Assembly (NCBI RefSeq): GCF_900156805.1
Contig: NZ_FTOQ01000002.1
Location: forward strand, 248,001 to 312,000
Direction: 5' to 3'
DNA: 64,000 nucleotides
DNA from: Roseivivax lentus
Lineage (GTDB): Bacteria > Pseudomonadota > Alphaproteobacteria > Rhodobacterales > Rhodobacteraceae
The position numbers and the translations under genes were made by a program. Below the pieces are notes generated by a model. It was not told the DNA's origin. It worked only from the letters and a program-made list of their open reading frames with translations, and did not search any database. Of the stretch, positions 35,241 to 41,892 are shown piece by piece. Every line of letters starts with the position of its first letter. The stretch's first letter is position 1.

Positions 35241-35737
35241 CCGCACCTGAGCAAAGCTCCGATCCCAAGCGCGACGCGCGCCAGGCCCGCAAGATGGCCC
35301 GGTCGGCGGCGCGGCTCTATGCCGTGCAGGCGCTGTTCCAGATGGAGCATTCGTCCCATTCCGCGGATCGCGTGCGGCAGGAATTCCTGAACTTCCGCTT
35401 CGGCGCCGAGATCGAAGAGGGCGAGGAGATGATCGACGGCGATGTCGATCTCTTCCGCAAGATCCTCGACGACGCGGTGAACTGGCAGGCCAAGATCGAC
35501 CAGATGACCGACCGGGCGCTGGTGGCGAAATGGCCGATCACGCGGATCGACCCCACACTGCGCGCGCTCTTCCGCGCCGCAGGCTCCGAGCTGGTGGCCT
35601 CGGACGTGCCGCCGAAGATCGTCATCGTCGAATACGTGGAGATCGCGCGGGATTTCTATCCCGACGGCAAAGAGCCGAAATTCGTCAATGCCGTGCTCGA
35701 TCACATCGCCCGCGAGGCCAAGCCGGACGCTTTCTGA
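35237..35737 (+). CDS. nusB: Transcription antitermination factor NusB
   Basis: A 166-residue all-helical RNA-binding protein of rRNA antitermination complexes with S10. ARKMARSAARLYAVQALFQM is the arginine-rich RNA-binding helix start, ITRIDPTLRALFRAAGSEL and VPPKIVIVEYVEIARDF with KFVNAVLDHIARE are conserved NusB segments. ribB-ribH-nusB forms one overlapping unit. Confidence 0.95.
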   Translation: MTAPEQSSDPKRDARQARKMARSAARLYAVQALFQMEHSSHSADRVRQEFLNFRFGAEIEEGEEMIDGDVDLFRKILDDAVNWQAKIDQMTDRALVAKWPITRIDPTLRALFRAAGSELVASDVPPKIVIVEYVEIARDFYPDGKEPKFVNAVLDHIAREAKPDAF

Positions 35738-35832
35738 GGCAGGTTGCCGCGGACCTGCCACGCGGGATTGCCCGACCGCGGCTTCGGGTTACCTTGTTTG
35801 CCGGATACGGTGCGACGCAAAGGAAGACCTGC

Positions 35833-36147
35833 ATGCCCAGCCTCGTCAAATTCTACATCCGCCACGCGCTGATCGGTTTCGCGATCTCGGCGGTCTTCGT
35901 CGCCGGGCTCATTTGGCAGGACGTGATGGGGCTCGGGCATCTGATGACGCGGAACGCCGACGGCATCCTCGCGGCGGGGATGTTGTGGTTCTTCCTCGGC
36001 ACGATCTTCGGCGGCGCCCAGACCGGCATCGCGCTTTTCCTGATGCACGAGGACGAGGATCGCGACGACGATGACGACGATCCCCATGGCGGGCAGCGCA
36101 TCCCGGTGCATGTGCCCGTCGAGGCTCCGCGCCGCCGCCATCTCTGA
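35833..36147 (+). CDS. Conserved small membrane protein
   Basis: A 104-residue protein with two predicted membrane helices (residues 10-30, HALIGFAISAVFVAGLIW; 45-70, GILAAGMLWFFLGTIFGGAQ) and a very acidic tail (EDEDRDDDDDDPHGG) that is probably cytoplasmic and could bind cations. GGAAG precedes ATG 35833. I recognise no named family; similar proteins follow nusB in relatives as far as I recall. A long hairpin terminator lies 26 bases downstream. Confidence 0.75.
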   Translation: MPSLVKFYIRHALIGFAISAVFVAGLIWQDVMGLGHLMTRNADGILAAGMLWFFLGTIFGGAQTGIALFLMHEDEDRDDDDDDPHGGQRIPVHVPVEAPRRRHL

Positions 36148-36172
36148 CGCCGCGACGCCGGCGCATATCTCC

Positions 36173-36216
36173 GACAAAAAGCCCCGGCCGCTTCGCAGCG
36201 GACCGGGGCTTTTGTC
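36173..36216. terminator. Long bidirectional terminator
   Basis: The stem pairs 36173-36187 with 36203-36216 and continues inside as CCGC/GCGG with loop TTCGCA. There are four T on the plus strand and five on the minus strand, so it can stop transcription from both sides. Confidence 0.85.
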
Positions 36217-36437
36217 GAGGCGGCGGGACCACCATAACCGTGTGGTTATCTCATTCCCGAGGACCTGTATATACAGGTGGGCGCCAGGTAATCAGACCAG
36301 GGCCTGAACAGAGCCAGCTCCCTCGGAATTGCTTAAGGCCACCGGAATGCAACCGTTCACGAGAAAGGCAGAACCCGCCTACTCCCGGAGCTAAGCCGCC
36401 TGAGGGCCGGCGACAAGAGGCGCGGCGCGAAAATCGC
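36217..36437. ncRNA. Candidate structured RNA in a convergent gap
   Basis: 221 bases between two convergent genes with no plausible reading frame but several nested inverted repeats: ATAACC/GGTTAT (hairpin near 36234-36249), ACCTGTATATACAGGT (36273 region, perfect), an enclosing pair ATTCC-GAGG with CCTC-GGAAT (about 36252 and 36323), and AGGC/GCCT near 36375. It ends at the bidirectional terminator, which favours a minus-strand transcript of about 200-250 nt. I checked by eye for 6S, SRP, RNase P and tmRNA hallmarks and could not assign it. Confidence 0.45.
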
Positions 36438-36815
36438 TTATGTCGCAGGCTCCGCGATCTCGATCAGGTTCCCGTCCGGATCGCGCAGGTAGATCGAGCG
36501 GATCGGCCCGGTCGCACCGGTGCGCGGCACCGGCCCCTCGAACCACGAAAGCCCGGCCTGCCGCAGCGCGTCCATCACCTGCTCGAGCGGCCGGTCGGCG
36601 AGAAAGCACAGATCGAGCGCGCCGGGTGCGGGGATCGTCGCATGGGGCATGATTTCCCTTCCCGCGTGGTGGATGTTGATCTTCTGATCGCCGAAATGCA
36701 GCGCGCGGCGGCCATCGCCGAACCGCTCCTCCCGGCAGCCGAGCGCGGTGTAGAAGGCGATGCAGGCTTGCGCGTCGCGCGTCGTCAGCACGATATGGTC
36801 GATGGCGCGCAGCAC
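36438..36815 (-). CDS. VOC/glyoxalase-fold protein
   Basis: A 125-residue vicinal-oxygen-chelate protein: RAIDHIVLTTRDAQACIAFY, ALHFGDQKINIHHAG and IRSIYLRDPDGNLIEIAE. The metal ligand positions (His in DHIVL, His in NIHH, Glu in IEIAE) fit a metal-binding dimer like virulence protein STM3117 or lactoylglutathione lyase relatives. Substrate unknown. It is the last gene of an operon with the ClpP-fold gene, 4 bases upstream. Confidence 0.88.
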   Translation of the reverse strand: MLRAIDHIVLTTRDAQACIAFYTALGCREERFGDGRRALHFGDQKINIHHAGREIMPHATIPAPGALDLCFLADRPLEQVMDALRQAGLSWFEGPVPRTGATGPIRSIYLRDPDGNLIEIAEPAT

Positions 36816-36819
36816 GGGC

Positions 36820-37557
36820 TCACTCCGTCTCGAAGCCGTAGCGGTCGATCTCGTCGGGCAGGAGCACGTAGATCTCGTCGGGCGGCGTGCCGAGCGCGTG
36901 CTGCATGACCAGCAGATCGATTCCCATCTCGTCGAGATAGGTCATAACCTCGGCTTGGCCGCGCTGGATATCCTCGACCGCGATGAAGGCGGGCAGGATC
37001 GTGGACGTGCCGAAATAATGCTGGTGCACGCCCAGCGACGCGCCGTTCTCCAGCCGCCGGGTGGCGCCGCCCGCGAAAAGATAGGGGCAGGCGGAATAGC
37101 AATACTCGCCCGCCAGCATCTCCGTCGCGATGCCGGTGGCGCGCAGGTGCCGCCCGAGGCGCAGCGCTTCGGCCACCGATCCGCCCGGCGATTGCACGAC
37201 GAGGGCCTCGGGCGCGGGCCGGACCTCTGCCAGCCGGTCCGCGATCCGCTCCGCGTCGCCGGGGGCGATGCCGCCTTCCAGCCGCCACCGGGACCCATCG
37301 ATTTCAGTCAGGGTCAGCCGCTCGGGCAGGGCGCCGGGATCGCGCACGGGGTTGAGGTCGGGACGCACACGATCCGGATCGAAGGTGCGGCGCTGATCGC
37401 CGGGACGCACGGGTTCGGTCAGCGCGGGGGCGGAGGGGCCGAACCCGGGCAGGCGGACGCCTCCCGTGGCCATGTCGCCCGCCACCAGCGCGCCGCCGAT
37501 CACGAGTTGGAAGGCCAGCACGCCCTTCAGCGCGCGCGAGATGGAGACGCCGCTCAA
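36820..37557 (-). CDS. ClpP/crotonase-fold protein, COG3904-like, membrane-anchored
   Basis: A 245-residue protein with an N-terminal membrane anchor (LKGVLAFQLVIGGALVAGDM) and an extracytoplasmic domain of the ClpP/crotonase class: ALVVQSPGGSVAEALRLGRH (the S-P-G-G-S strand), GEYCYSACPYLFAGGATRRL (serine at the nucleophile elbow, flanked by cysteines) and GVHQHYF (possible catalytic His). Relatives are called periplasmic or COG3904 proteins of unknown substrate. Its start overlaps the 439-residue membrane protein (ATGA), so they probably act together. Confidence 0.75.
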   Translation of the reverse strand: MSGVSISRALKGVLAFQLVIGGALVAGDMATGGVRLPGFGPSAPALTEPVRPGDQRRTFDPDRVRPDLNPVRDPGALPERLTLTEIDGSRWRLEGGIAPGDAERIADRLAEVRPAPEALVVQSPGGSVAEALRLGRHLRATGIATEMLAGEYCYSACPYLFAGGATRRLENGASLGVHQHYFGTSTILPAFIAVEDIQRGQAEVMTYLDEMGIDLLVMQHALGTPPDEIYVLLPDEIDRYGFETE

Positions 37558-38873
37558 GACGCGCCCCGCCGGATGGCCGAGACGGGCGGGCTGCCTTCGG
37601 CGGGCGTTGGGGCGGCCTCATGCGCGGTGGCGGCGTCGGCATCCGCTTCCACCTCGCGGAAGGCGACCATCGCGGCGCGCAGTTCGGCCAATGTGAGCGT
37701 ATCGGCCAGCTCGGCACCATCGCGGCCTTCGCGGATGGCGCCCTGCGTCACGGCGAGGATCAGCACCAGCACGCCCGGCAAAAGGTCGATGGCGATGGCG
37801 CCCGCCCAGGAGGGCACGAAATTGCGCGCATAGAGGATGACCGCATCGGCGGCGGAAATCGGCGTGTAGGTGACCTCGGAGGCGGGGGTCAGCGCGATCA
37901 CGCTCTGCGCGGCGCGCTCCAGCGTTTCGGCGCGGCTGGCCAGCACTTCGAGGACCGAGGTGATCGTCGCGGCCTGGTCGCCGCGGTTCTCCTCGGTGCG
38001 GCCGTCAAGCTCGGGCAGCACCACCGAGGCGGCCAGATCCTGCGCCGCGCGCTCCACCAGCGTTGCGACGGAGAGCTGGCGCAGCTGGGTGATGAGGCCC
38101 TGCAGGTTCACCGCCGCTTCGGAAAATTCCACCGACCGCGCCTCGACCGGGCCGGGCTCCACGGTCAGGGCGCGCATGCGGCTCAGGATGCCGTTGCCCT
38201 CGGCGAAGGCCTGCTCCACCCGCGGGGTCTGTTCGGCGATCTGCGTCTCGAGGGCCTGCAATTCGGCGGCCTTCTGGCGCAGAACGCGGAACACCGCGCC
38301 GCGCCCGGCAAGGCCGGACAACGTGCCCTGGGCTTCCTGTTCCGACAGGTCCTCGAAGCTTTGCCGCACCCGCGCCACGTCCCGTTCGAGCGCTTGCGCC
38401 GACAGCGCGATCTCGTGCGCGCGCTCGAGGCTCGACTGGTAGTCCTGCACGGTCTTGGCGAGGTGCTGTTCGACCGCCGCGGACCCGGCAAGGGCCGCGG
38501 CATTCAGCCAGGACGACATCGCCACGATGGCGAGCGACCCGAGCCCCATCGCCCCCAGCAGCCCCGCCCGCGACCGCGCCGAGCGCATCACCGGGAAGAG
38601 CCGCAACAGGTAGGACCAGAAGACGAAGATGCCGACCGAGACCGCGACCGAATAGGCGATCGCCGCGAAGACCGACATCGCGCCGTTCTCGTCCAGAAGC
38701 GACGAGACGCCGAGATAGGTATAGATGCCCGACGCCACCGCCAGAACGCCGAGCGCGCTGCCCGAGAAGCTTTCGAGCCAGGCCACGTGGCCCTGCAATT
38801 CGCGCGCGTGACGGATCCCGCGCTGGTTCGAGGTCGCCGGGGGCGGCGGGTTCTGCGGGCGGTGCTCGGCCAT
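37554..38873 (-). CDS. Membrane protein with long coiled coil, unknown function
   Basis: A 439-residue protein. Three to four helices near the N terminus (FSGSALGVLAVASGIYTYLG; IAYSVAVSVGIFVFWSYLL; LLGAMGLGSLAIVAMSSWLN) precede about 230 residues rich in Ala, Glu, Gln and Arg with heptad patterns (VRQSFEDLSEQEAQ; ELQALETQIAEQTPRVEQ), then a further helix (AGAIAIDLLPGVLVLILAV) near 365 and an acidic tail. This suggests a large extracytoplasmic coiled coil between membrane anchors. I do not recognise the family. It heads an operon with the ClpP-fold and VOC genes. Confidence 0.7.
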   Translation of the reverse strand: MAEHRPQNPPPPATSNQRGIRHARELQGHVAWLESFSGSALGVLAVASGIYTYLGVSSLLDENGAMSVFAAIAYSVAVSVGIFVFWSYLLRLFPVMRSARSRAGLLGAMGLGSLAIVAMSSWLNAAALAGSAAVEQHLAKTVQDYQSSLERAHEIALSAQALERDVARVRQSFEDLSEQEAQGTLSGLAGRGAVFRVLRQKAAELQALETQIAEQTPRVEQAFAEGNGILSRMRALTVEPGPVEARSVEFSEAAVNLQGLITQLRQLSVATLVERAAQDLAASVVLPELDGRTEENRGDQAATITSVLEVLASRAETLERAAQSVIALTPASEVTYTPISAADAVILYARNFVPSWAGAIAIDLLPGVLVLILAVTQGAIREGRDGAELADTLTLAELRAAMVAFREVEADADAATAHEAAPTPAEGSPPVSAIRRGAS

Positions 38874-38958
38874 GGGGCGGGGTCCTTGGGGATGATGTGT
38901 CGGCGGAACGGTACAGAGGGTTAACGGCCGCCGGAAGGGCTTGGCGAAAAAGTGAGAC

Positions 38959-38987
38959 TTGGCATGTTCATGAATTGTTCGTATTTT
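38959..38987 (+). promoter_or_regulatory. mmcB promoter with SOS box in the spacer
   Basis: TTGGCA (38959-38964) and TATTTT (38982-38987) are 17 bases apart. The alphaproteobacterial LexA site GTTC-N7-GTTC (38966-38980) fills the spacer exactly, so LexA would block RNA polymerase. Predicted transcription starts at or next to the ATG at 38994. Confidence 0.7.
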
Positions 38988-38993
38988 GGAGGC

Positions 38994-39464
38994 ATGAGTC
39001 TGATCGATCCGTCCAACCTGATGCCCGGCCAGCTTCTGGCGCGCGGGGTCGCGCGTCACCTGACCCACGGGCACGGCTTTTCCTGCATCGAGGAATTCGT
39101 GCCGGAGCGCGGACGCCGCGTCGATGTCATGGCGTTGGGCGCCAAAGGCGAGATCTGGGTGGTCGAATGCAAATCCTCCCGCGCCGATTTCATGTCGGAC
39201 GGGAAATGGCAGGGCTATCTCGACTGGTGCGACCGCTATTTCTGGGCGGTGGATCAGGATTTCCCGACGGACCTGCTGCCCAAGGAGACGGGCCTCATCA
39301 TCGCCGATGCCTATGACGCGGAGATCGTGCGCATGGCGCCCGAACACAAGCTCGCCGGGGCGCGGCGCAACGTGCTGATCCGCAAGTTCGCGCGCCACGC
39401 GGCCCTGCGGCTGCAGGCGCTGCGCGATCCCGAGGCGGGGCTCAGCGCGACTTTCGGGGGCTGA
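38994..39464 (+). CDS. mmcB: MmcB family DNA repair protein
   Basis: A 156-residue nuclease-fold protein: RVDVMALGAKGEIWVVECKS (D-x-n-E-x-K-like active site), SRADFMSDGKWQGYLDWCDR and YFWAVDQDFPTDLLPKETGL match MmcB, found in Caulobacter as an SOS-induced repair factor acting with ImuABC-type polymerases. ATG 38994 is chosen because earlier in-frame codons fall in the SOS box and -10 element; GGAGG is only one base away, so the mRNA may be leaderless. The 3' end overlaps the convergent DUF6324 gene by 23 bases. Confidence 0.88.
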   Translation: MSLIDPSNLMPGQLLARGVARHLTHGHGFSCIEEFVPERGRRVDVMALGAKGEIWVVECKSSRADFMSDGKWQGYLDWCDRYFWAVDQDFPTDLLPKETGLIIADAYDAEIVRMAPEHKLAGARRNVLIRKFARHAALRLQALRDPEAGLSATFGG

Positions 39465-39642
39465 TCTTCTGAGCCGCCTGCACCGCGGCGCGGATTTCCT
39501 CGGCGATGTCCTCGGCTTCCTCGGGCGAGAAATCCATCGGGATCTCCATGCCATCGGCGGTCACGAACAGACGCACCATGCCCTGATCGGTGGGCCCGAT
39601 CTGCAGGTTCGCCTCGATGTCGCGTTCGTCGTTGATGCCCAT
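39442..39642 (-). CDS. DUF6324 family small protein
   Basis: A 66-residue acidic protein: MGINDERDIEANLQIGPTDQ, GMVRLFVTADGMEIPMDFSP and EEAEDIAEEIRAAVQ. I recognise it as a rhodobacterial conserved protein, probably DUF6324, with unknown function. ATG 39642 gives the conserved N terminus; the longer frame to 39720 does not. Convergent with and overlapping mmcB. Confidence 0.65.
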   Translation of the reverse strand: MGINDERDIEANLQIGPTDQGMVRLFVTADGMEIPMDFSPEEAEDIAEEIRAAVQAAQKISPRKSR

Positions 39643-39746
39643 GGTGCAATCCTCGCTGGTGGCGTCGTGCCGCGGTTCGGCCTTGGCATGCGGGGTACGA
39701 GGCCCGGAATTGAAAATCAAGGCGGCGTGTGATCCCCTCCGGCACC

Positions 39747-40229
39747 ATGACGATTACGCTGCGTGCCTTCAATGCGGACGACCTCGACTGGCTGAGCGAT
39801 CTGCATGGCGTGCTTTACGCCGAGGCGGAGGGCTTCGATGCCAGTTTCGGCGTCTTGGTGCGGCGGATCCTGACCGAGTTTCTTGCCGGTCACGACCCGA
39901 CCTGTGAGCGGGGCTTTGTCGCCGTGGCGCCGGACGGAACGCGGCTGGGCTCGATCTTCTGCGTGCGGCAGGATGCGACGACCGCGAGGCTGCGGCTGTT
40001 CCTGCTGAGGCCCGAGATGCGGGGGCAAGGCATCGGGCGCCAGCTTCTGGAGGCTTGTACCGAGTTCGCGCGGGCCTGCGGATATGCGAAAATGACGCTG
40101 GCGACCCATGAAAGCCACCGTGCGGCCTGCGCGCTCTATGCCCGGTCGGGATGGTCGCTGCTGTCCTCGAAGGATGTGGTGAGCTTCGGTCAGAAGCTGG
40201 TGGAACAGCATTGGGAAAGGCCCCTCTGA
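39747..40229 (+). CDS. GNAT-family N-acetyltransferase
   Basis: A 160-residue acetyltransferase: residues 85-115 contain ARLRLFLLRPEMRGQGIGRQ, the acetyl-CoA pyrophosphate loop, and ESHRAACALYARSGWSLLSS is the C-terminal signature of this subgroup, often fused to MarR domains in other bacteria. Target unknown. ATG 39747 is preferred to GTG 39729. Confidence 0.88.
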   Translation: MTITLRAFNADDLDWLSDLHGVLYAEAEGFDASFGVLVRRILTEFLAGHDPTCERGFVAVAPDGTRLGSIFCVRQDATTARLRLFLLRPEMRGQGIGRQLLEACTEFARACGYAKMTLATHESHRAACALYARSGWSLLSSKDVVSFGQKLVEQHWERPL

Positions 40230-40283
40230 GAGGCCAATCGGGGCTTGCAATGCTGCGGACGGGGCGATATTTCCCGCGCCAGT

Positions 40284-40360
40284 GCCGCCTTAGCTCAGTA
40301 GGTTAGAGCGCTAGATTGTGGATCTAGAGGTCCCCCGTTCGAGCCGGGGAGGCGGTACCA
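40284..40360 (+). tRNA. tRNA-His (GTG)
   Basis: Cloverleaf with acceptor GCCGCCT/AGGCGGT, D arm TTAGCTCAGTAGGTT, anticodon stem CTAGA/TCTAG around TTGTGGA, T arm GTTCGAG and encoded CCA. Position 73 is A and position -1 is T, so the usual G-1:C73 identity pair is absent, as described for a clade of alphaproteobacteria. Confidence 0.95.
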
Positions 40361-40410
40361 TTTTCCCCCCGACAGAAATGCGATGCGCGGCACGGGATGC
40401 ACCGGTTGCG

Positions 40411-41457
40411 TCAGGCTGGCGTTTTCGGCGCCGGTCCCAGCGAGTCGCGCCAGACGATATGCGTGGGCAGGGCAACGCTTTGCGGGGCCGCGTCGCCGTT
40501 GCGCAGCGCCAGCAGCAGCTCTGCCGCGCGGCGGCCCATCTCGCGATGCGGCACATGCACAGTGGTCAGCGAAGGCTGCACGATCTCGGCGATCTCGATA
40601 TCGTCGAAGCCGGTGATCGACACCGATCCCGGCACGTCGATCCCCATCTTCCGCGCCGCGCCGAGCGCGCCCACCGCCAGCACGTCATTGCCGCAGAGGA
40701 TCGCCGTCGGGCGCGGGTCGCGGGCCATCAGGCGGGTGAAGGCCTCCGCACCGTTGGGGATGGAATAGGGGGTCTCCTCGACGGCGAGGCTCGCGGGATC
40801 GAGGCCGCGTTCGGCCATCGCGTCGCAGATGCCCGCGAAGCGTTCGCGCGCCCGGTCGTTGCCCTCGCGCGCGGCGGTGATCACGCCCAGCCGGTCATGG
40901 CCGCGCGCCATCACCTCGTGCGCGAGCGCCTTCATCGCGGCGCGGTTGTCGAAGCCGATCGAGATGCGCGGGGAGGCGGGGTCGTGGACCCAGGCATGCA
41001 CCACGGGGATTCGCCGCTGTTCGAGGAATGCATAGGATGCCGGCGTGCGGTCATGGCCGATCAGCAGAAGCGCATCGGCGCCGCGCGCCACGAGCTCGCG
41101 AATCTGGTCCTCTTCGAGATCGGGCCGGTAGGAGGAGGAGGCGACGAGCAGCGTGACCCCGTTTTGCCCCAGCGCCTCCTGGAAGGCCTGCAGACCCCGC
41201 GCGAAGATCGCGTTCTCCATCGTCGGAATGATCGCGCCGAAGGTGTTGGTGCGCTTGGCCGCCAGGGCCCGCGCGCCGAAATTGGGCGCATAGCCCAGCT
41301 CCCGCACCGCCGCCATCACCCGCTCGCGGGTCCGCTCCGACACCCGGTCGGGCGCGTTCAGGCACCGCGAGACGGTCGCCGTGGACACATCCGCCGCACG
41401 GGCCACGTCCTCCACCGTGGGCGCGGCCGGTGCCTTCTCCTCGCGACGTATCTGCAT
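40411..41457 (-). CDS. LacI-family transcriptional regulator of the sulfonate operon
   Basis: A 348-residue repressor. PTVEDVARAADVSTATVSRC with LNAPDRVSERTRERV is the LacI helix-turn-helix and hinge (residues 13-50, ELGYAPNFGARALA hinge end); the periplasmic-binding-like sensor domain follows (FGAIIPTMENAIFARGLQAF; SITGFDDIEIAEIVQPSLTT). It is divergent from the TRAP/hps/suy operon and two matching operators lie in the shared region, so it should repress that operon and itself. The inducer is probably DHPS or sulfolactate, by context. Confidence 0.92.
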   Translation of the reverse strand: MQIRREEKAPAAPTVEDVARAADVSTATVSRCLNAPDRVSERTRERVMAAVRELGYAPNFGARALAAKRTNTFGAIIPTMENAIFARGLQAFQEALGQNGVTLLVASSSYRPDLEEDQIRELVARGADALLLIGHDRTPASYAFLEQRRIPVVHAWVHDPASPRISIGFDNRAAMKALAHEVMARGHDRLGVITAAREGNDRARERFAGICDAMAERGLDPASLAVEETPYSIPNGAEAFTRLMARDPRPTAILCGNDVLAVGALGAARKMGIDVPGSVSITGFDDIEIAEIVQPSLTTVHVPHREMGRRAAELLLALRNGDAAPQSVALPTHIVWRDSLGPAPKTPA

Positions 41458-41600
41458 TTCGCGGCCCCCCCTGACTTCTGCGACCCCTTCTGGCCGACGT
41501 GACCCGGGCCGATCCGATCGCCCGATGTTCCTTCGCCGGATTCCTCCCGCGATGGCCAGATTGTTTATAGGGGCGGCGCGGAAAATATCCTGTCCCTACC

Positions 41601-41638
41601 ATGTAAGCGCTTGCCTTGAAAAATGTAAGCGCTTACAT
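41601..41638. promoter_or_regulatory. Two LacI-type operators
   Basis: ATGTAAGCGCTTACAT (41623-41638) is a perfect 16-bp palindrome with the central GC of LacI-family operators. ATGTAAGCGCTTGCCT (41601-41616) is a second copy with a damaged right half. Their centres are 22 bases apart, two helical turns, so bound dimers face the same side. Confidence 0.8.
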
Positions 41639-41676
41639 TGATCCCGACTCGCTGGTTTCTTTGGGAGGAGAAAACC

Positions 41677-41871
41677 GTGGCTCTGATCATCTCGGCAATT
41701 CTGTTTGGCATTTTCGTCATCGATGTGGGCTTCGGCTCGCTCGGGGGCAGGGCTTTCCTGTCGGATGTCCAGGCAATGATCCTGCTTCTGGCCTCTTCGA
41801 TCGCCTTCGTGACGGCGATCCTGAGGCGTGAGGCAGAGGCAAAGGCGAAGACCGCAACCAAAACCAAATGA
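41677..41871 (+). CDS. 64-aa membrane protein leading the TRAP operon
   Basis: A 64-residue protein with two predicted helices (ALIISAILFGIFVIDVGFGS; AMILLLASSIAFVTAILRR) and a Lys/Ala-rich cytoplasmic tail (EAEAKAKTATKTK). GTG 41677 is supported by GGGAGGAG 6 bases upstream; the frame's earlier TTG lies in the operator. It is the first gene after the operators, 21 bases before dctP, so it is presumably made with the transporter. I know no family for it; a TRAP accessory or assembly role is a guess. Confidence 0.72.
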   Translation: MALIISAILFGIFVIDVGFGSLGGRAFLSDVQAMILLLASSIAFVTAILRREAEAKAKTATKTK

Positions 41872-41892
41872 ATGCTCAATAGGGAGGAGCTT

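Noticed and set aside
36273-36288. LexA site in ACCTGTATATACAGGT
   Set aside because: CTG and CAG are only 6 bases apart, and this lineage uses GTTC-N7-GTTC; the palindrome is better explained as an RNA hairpin.
36217-36437. Assignment as 6S, SRP, RNase P or tmRNA
   Set aside because: None of the hallmark segments I can recall (GGUCAGGUCCGGAAGG for SRP, GAGGAAAGUCC for RNase P, T-loop and tag for tmRNA, 6S bubble) could be placed with confidence.
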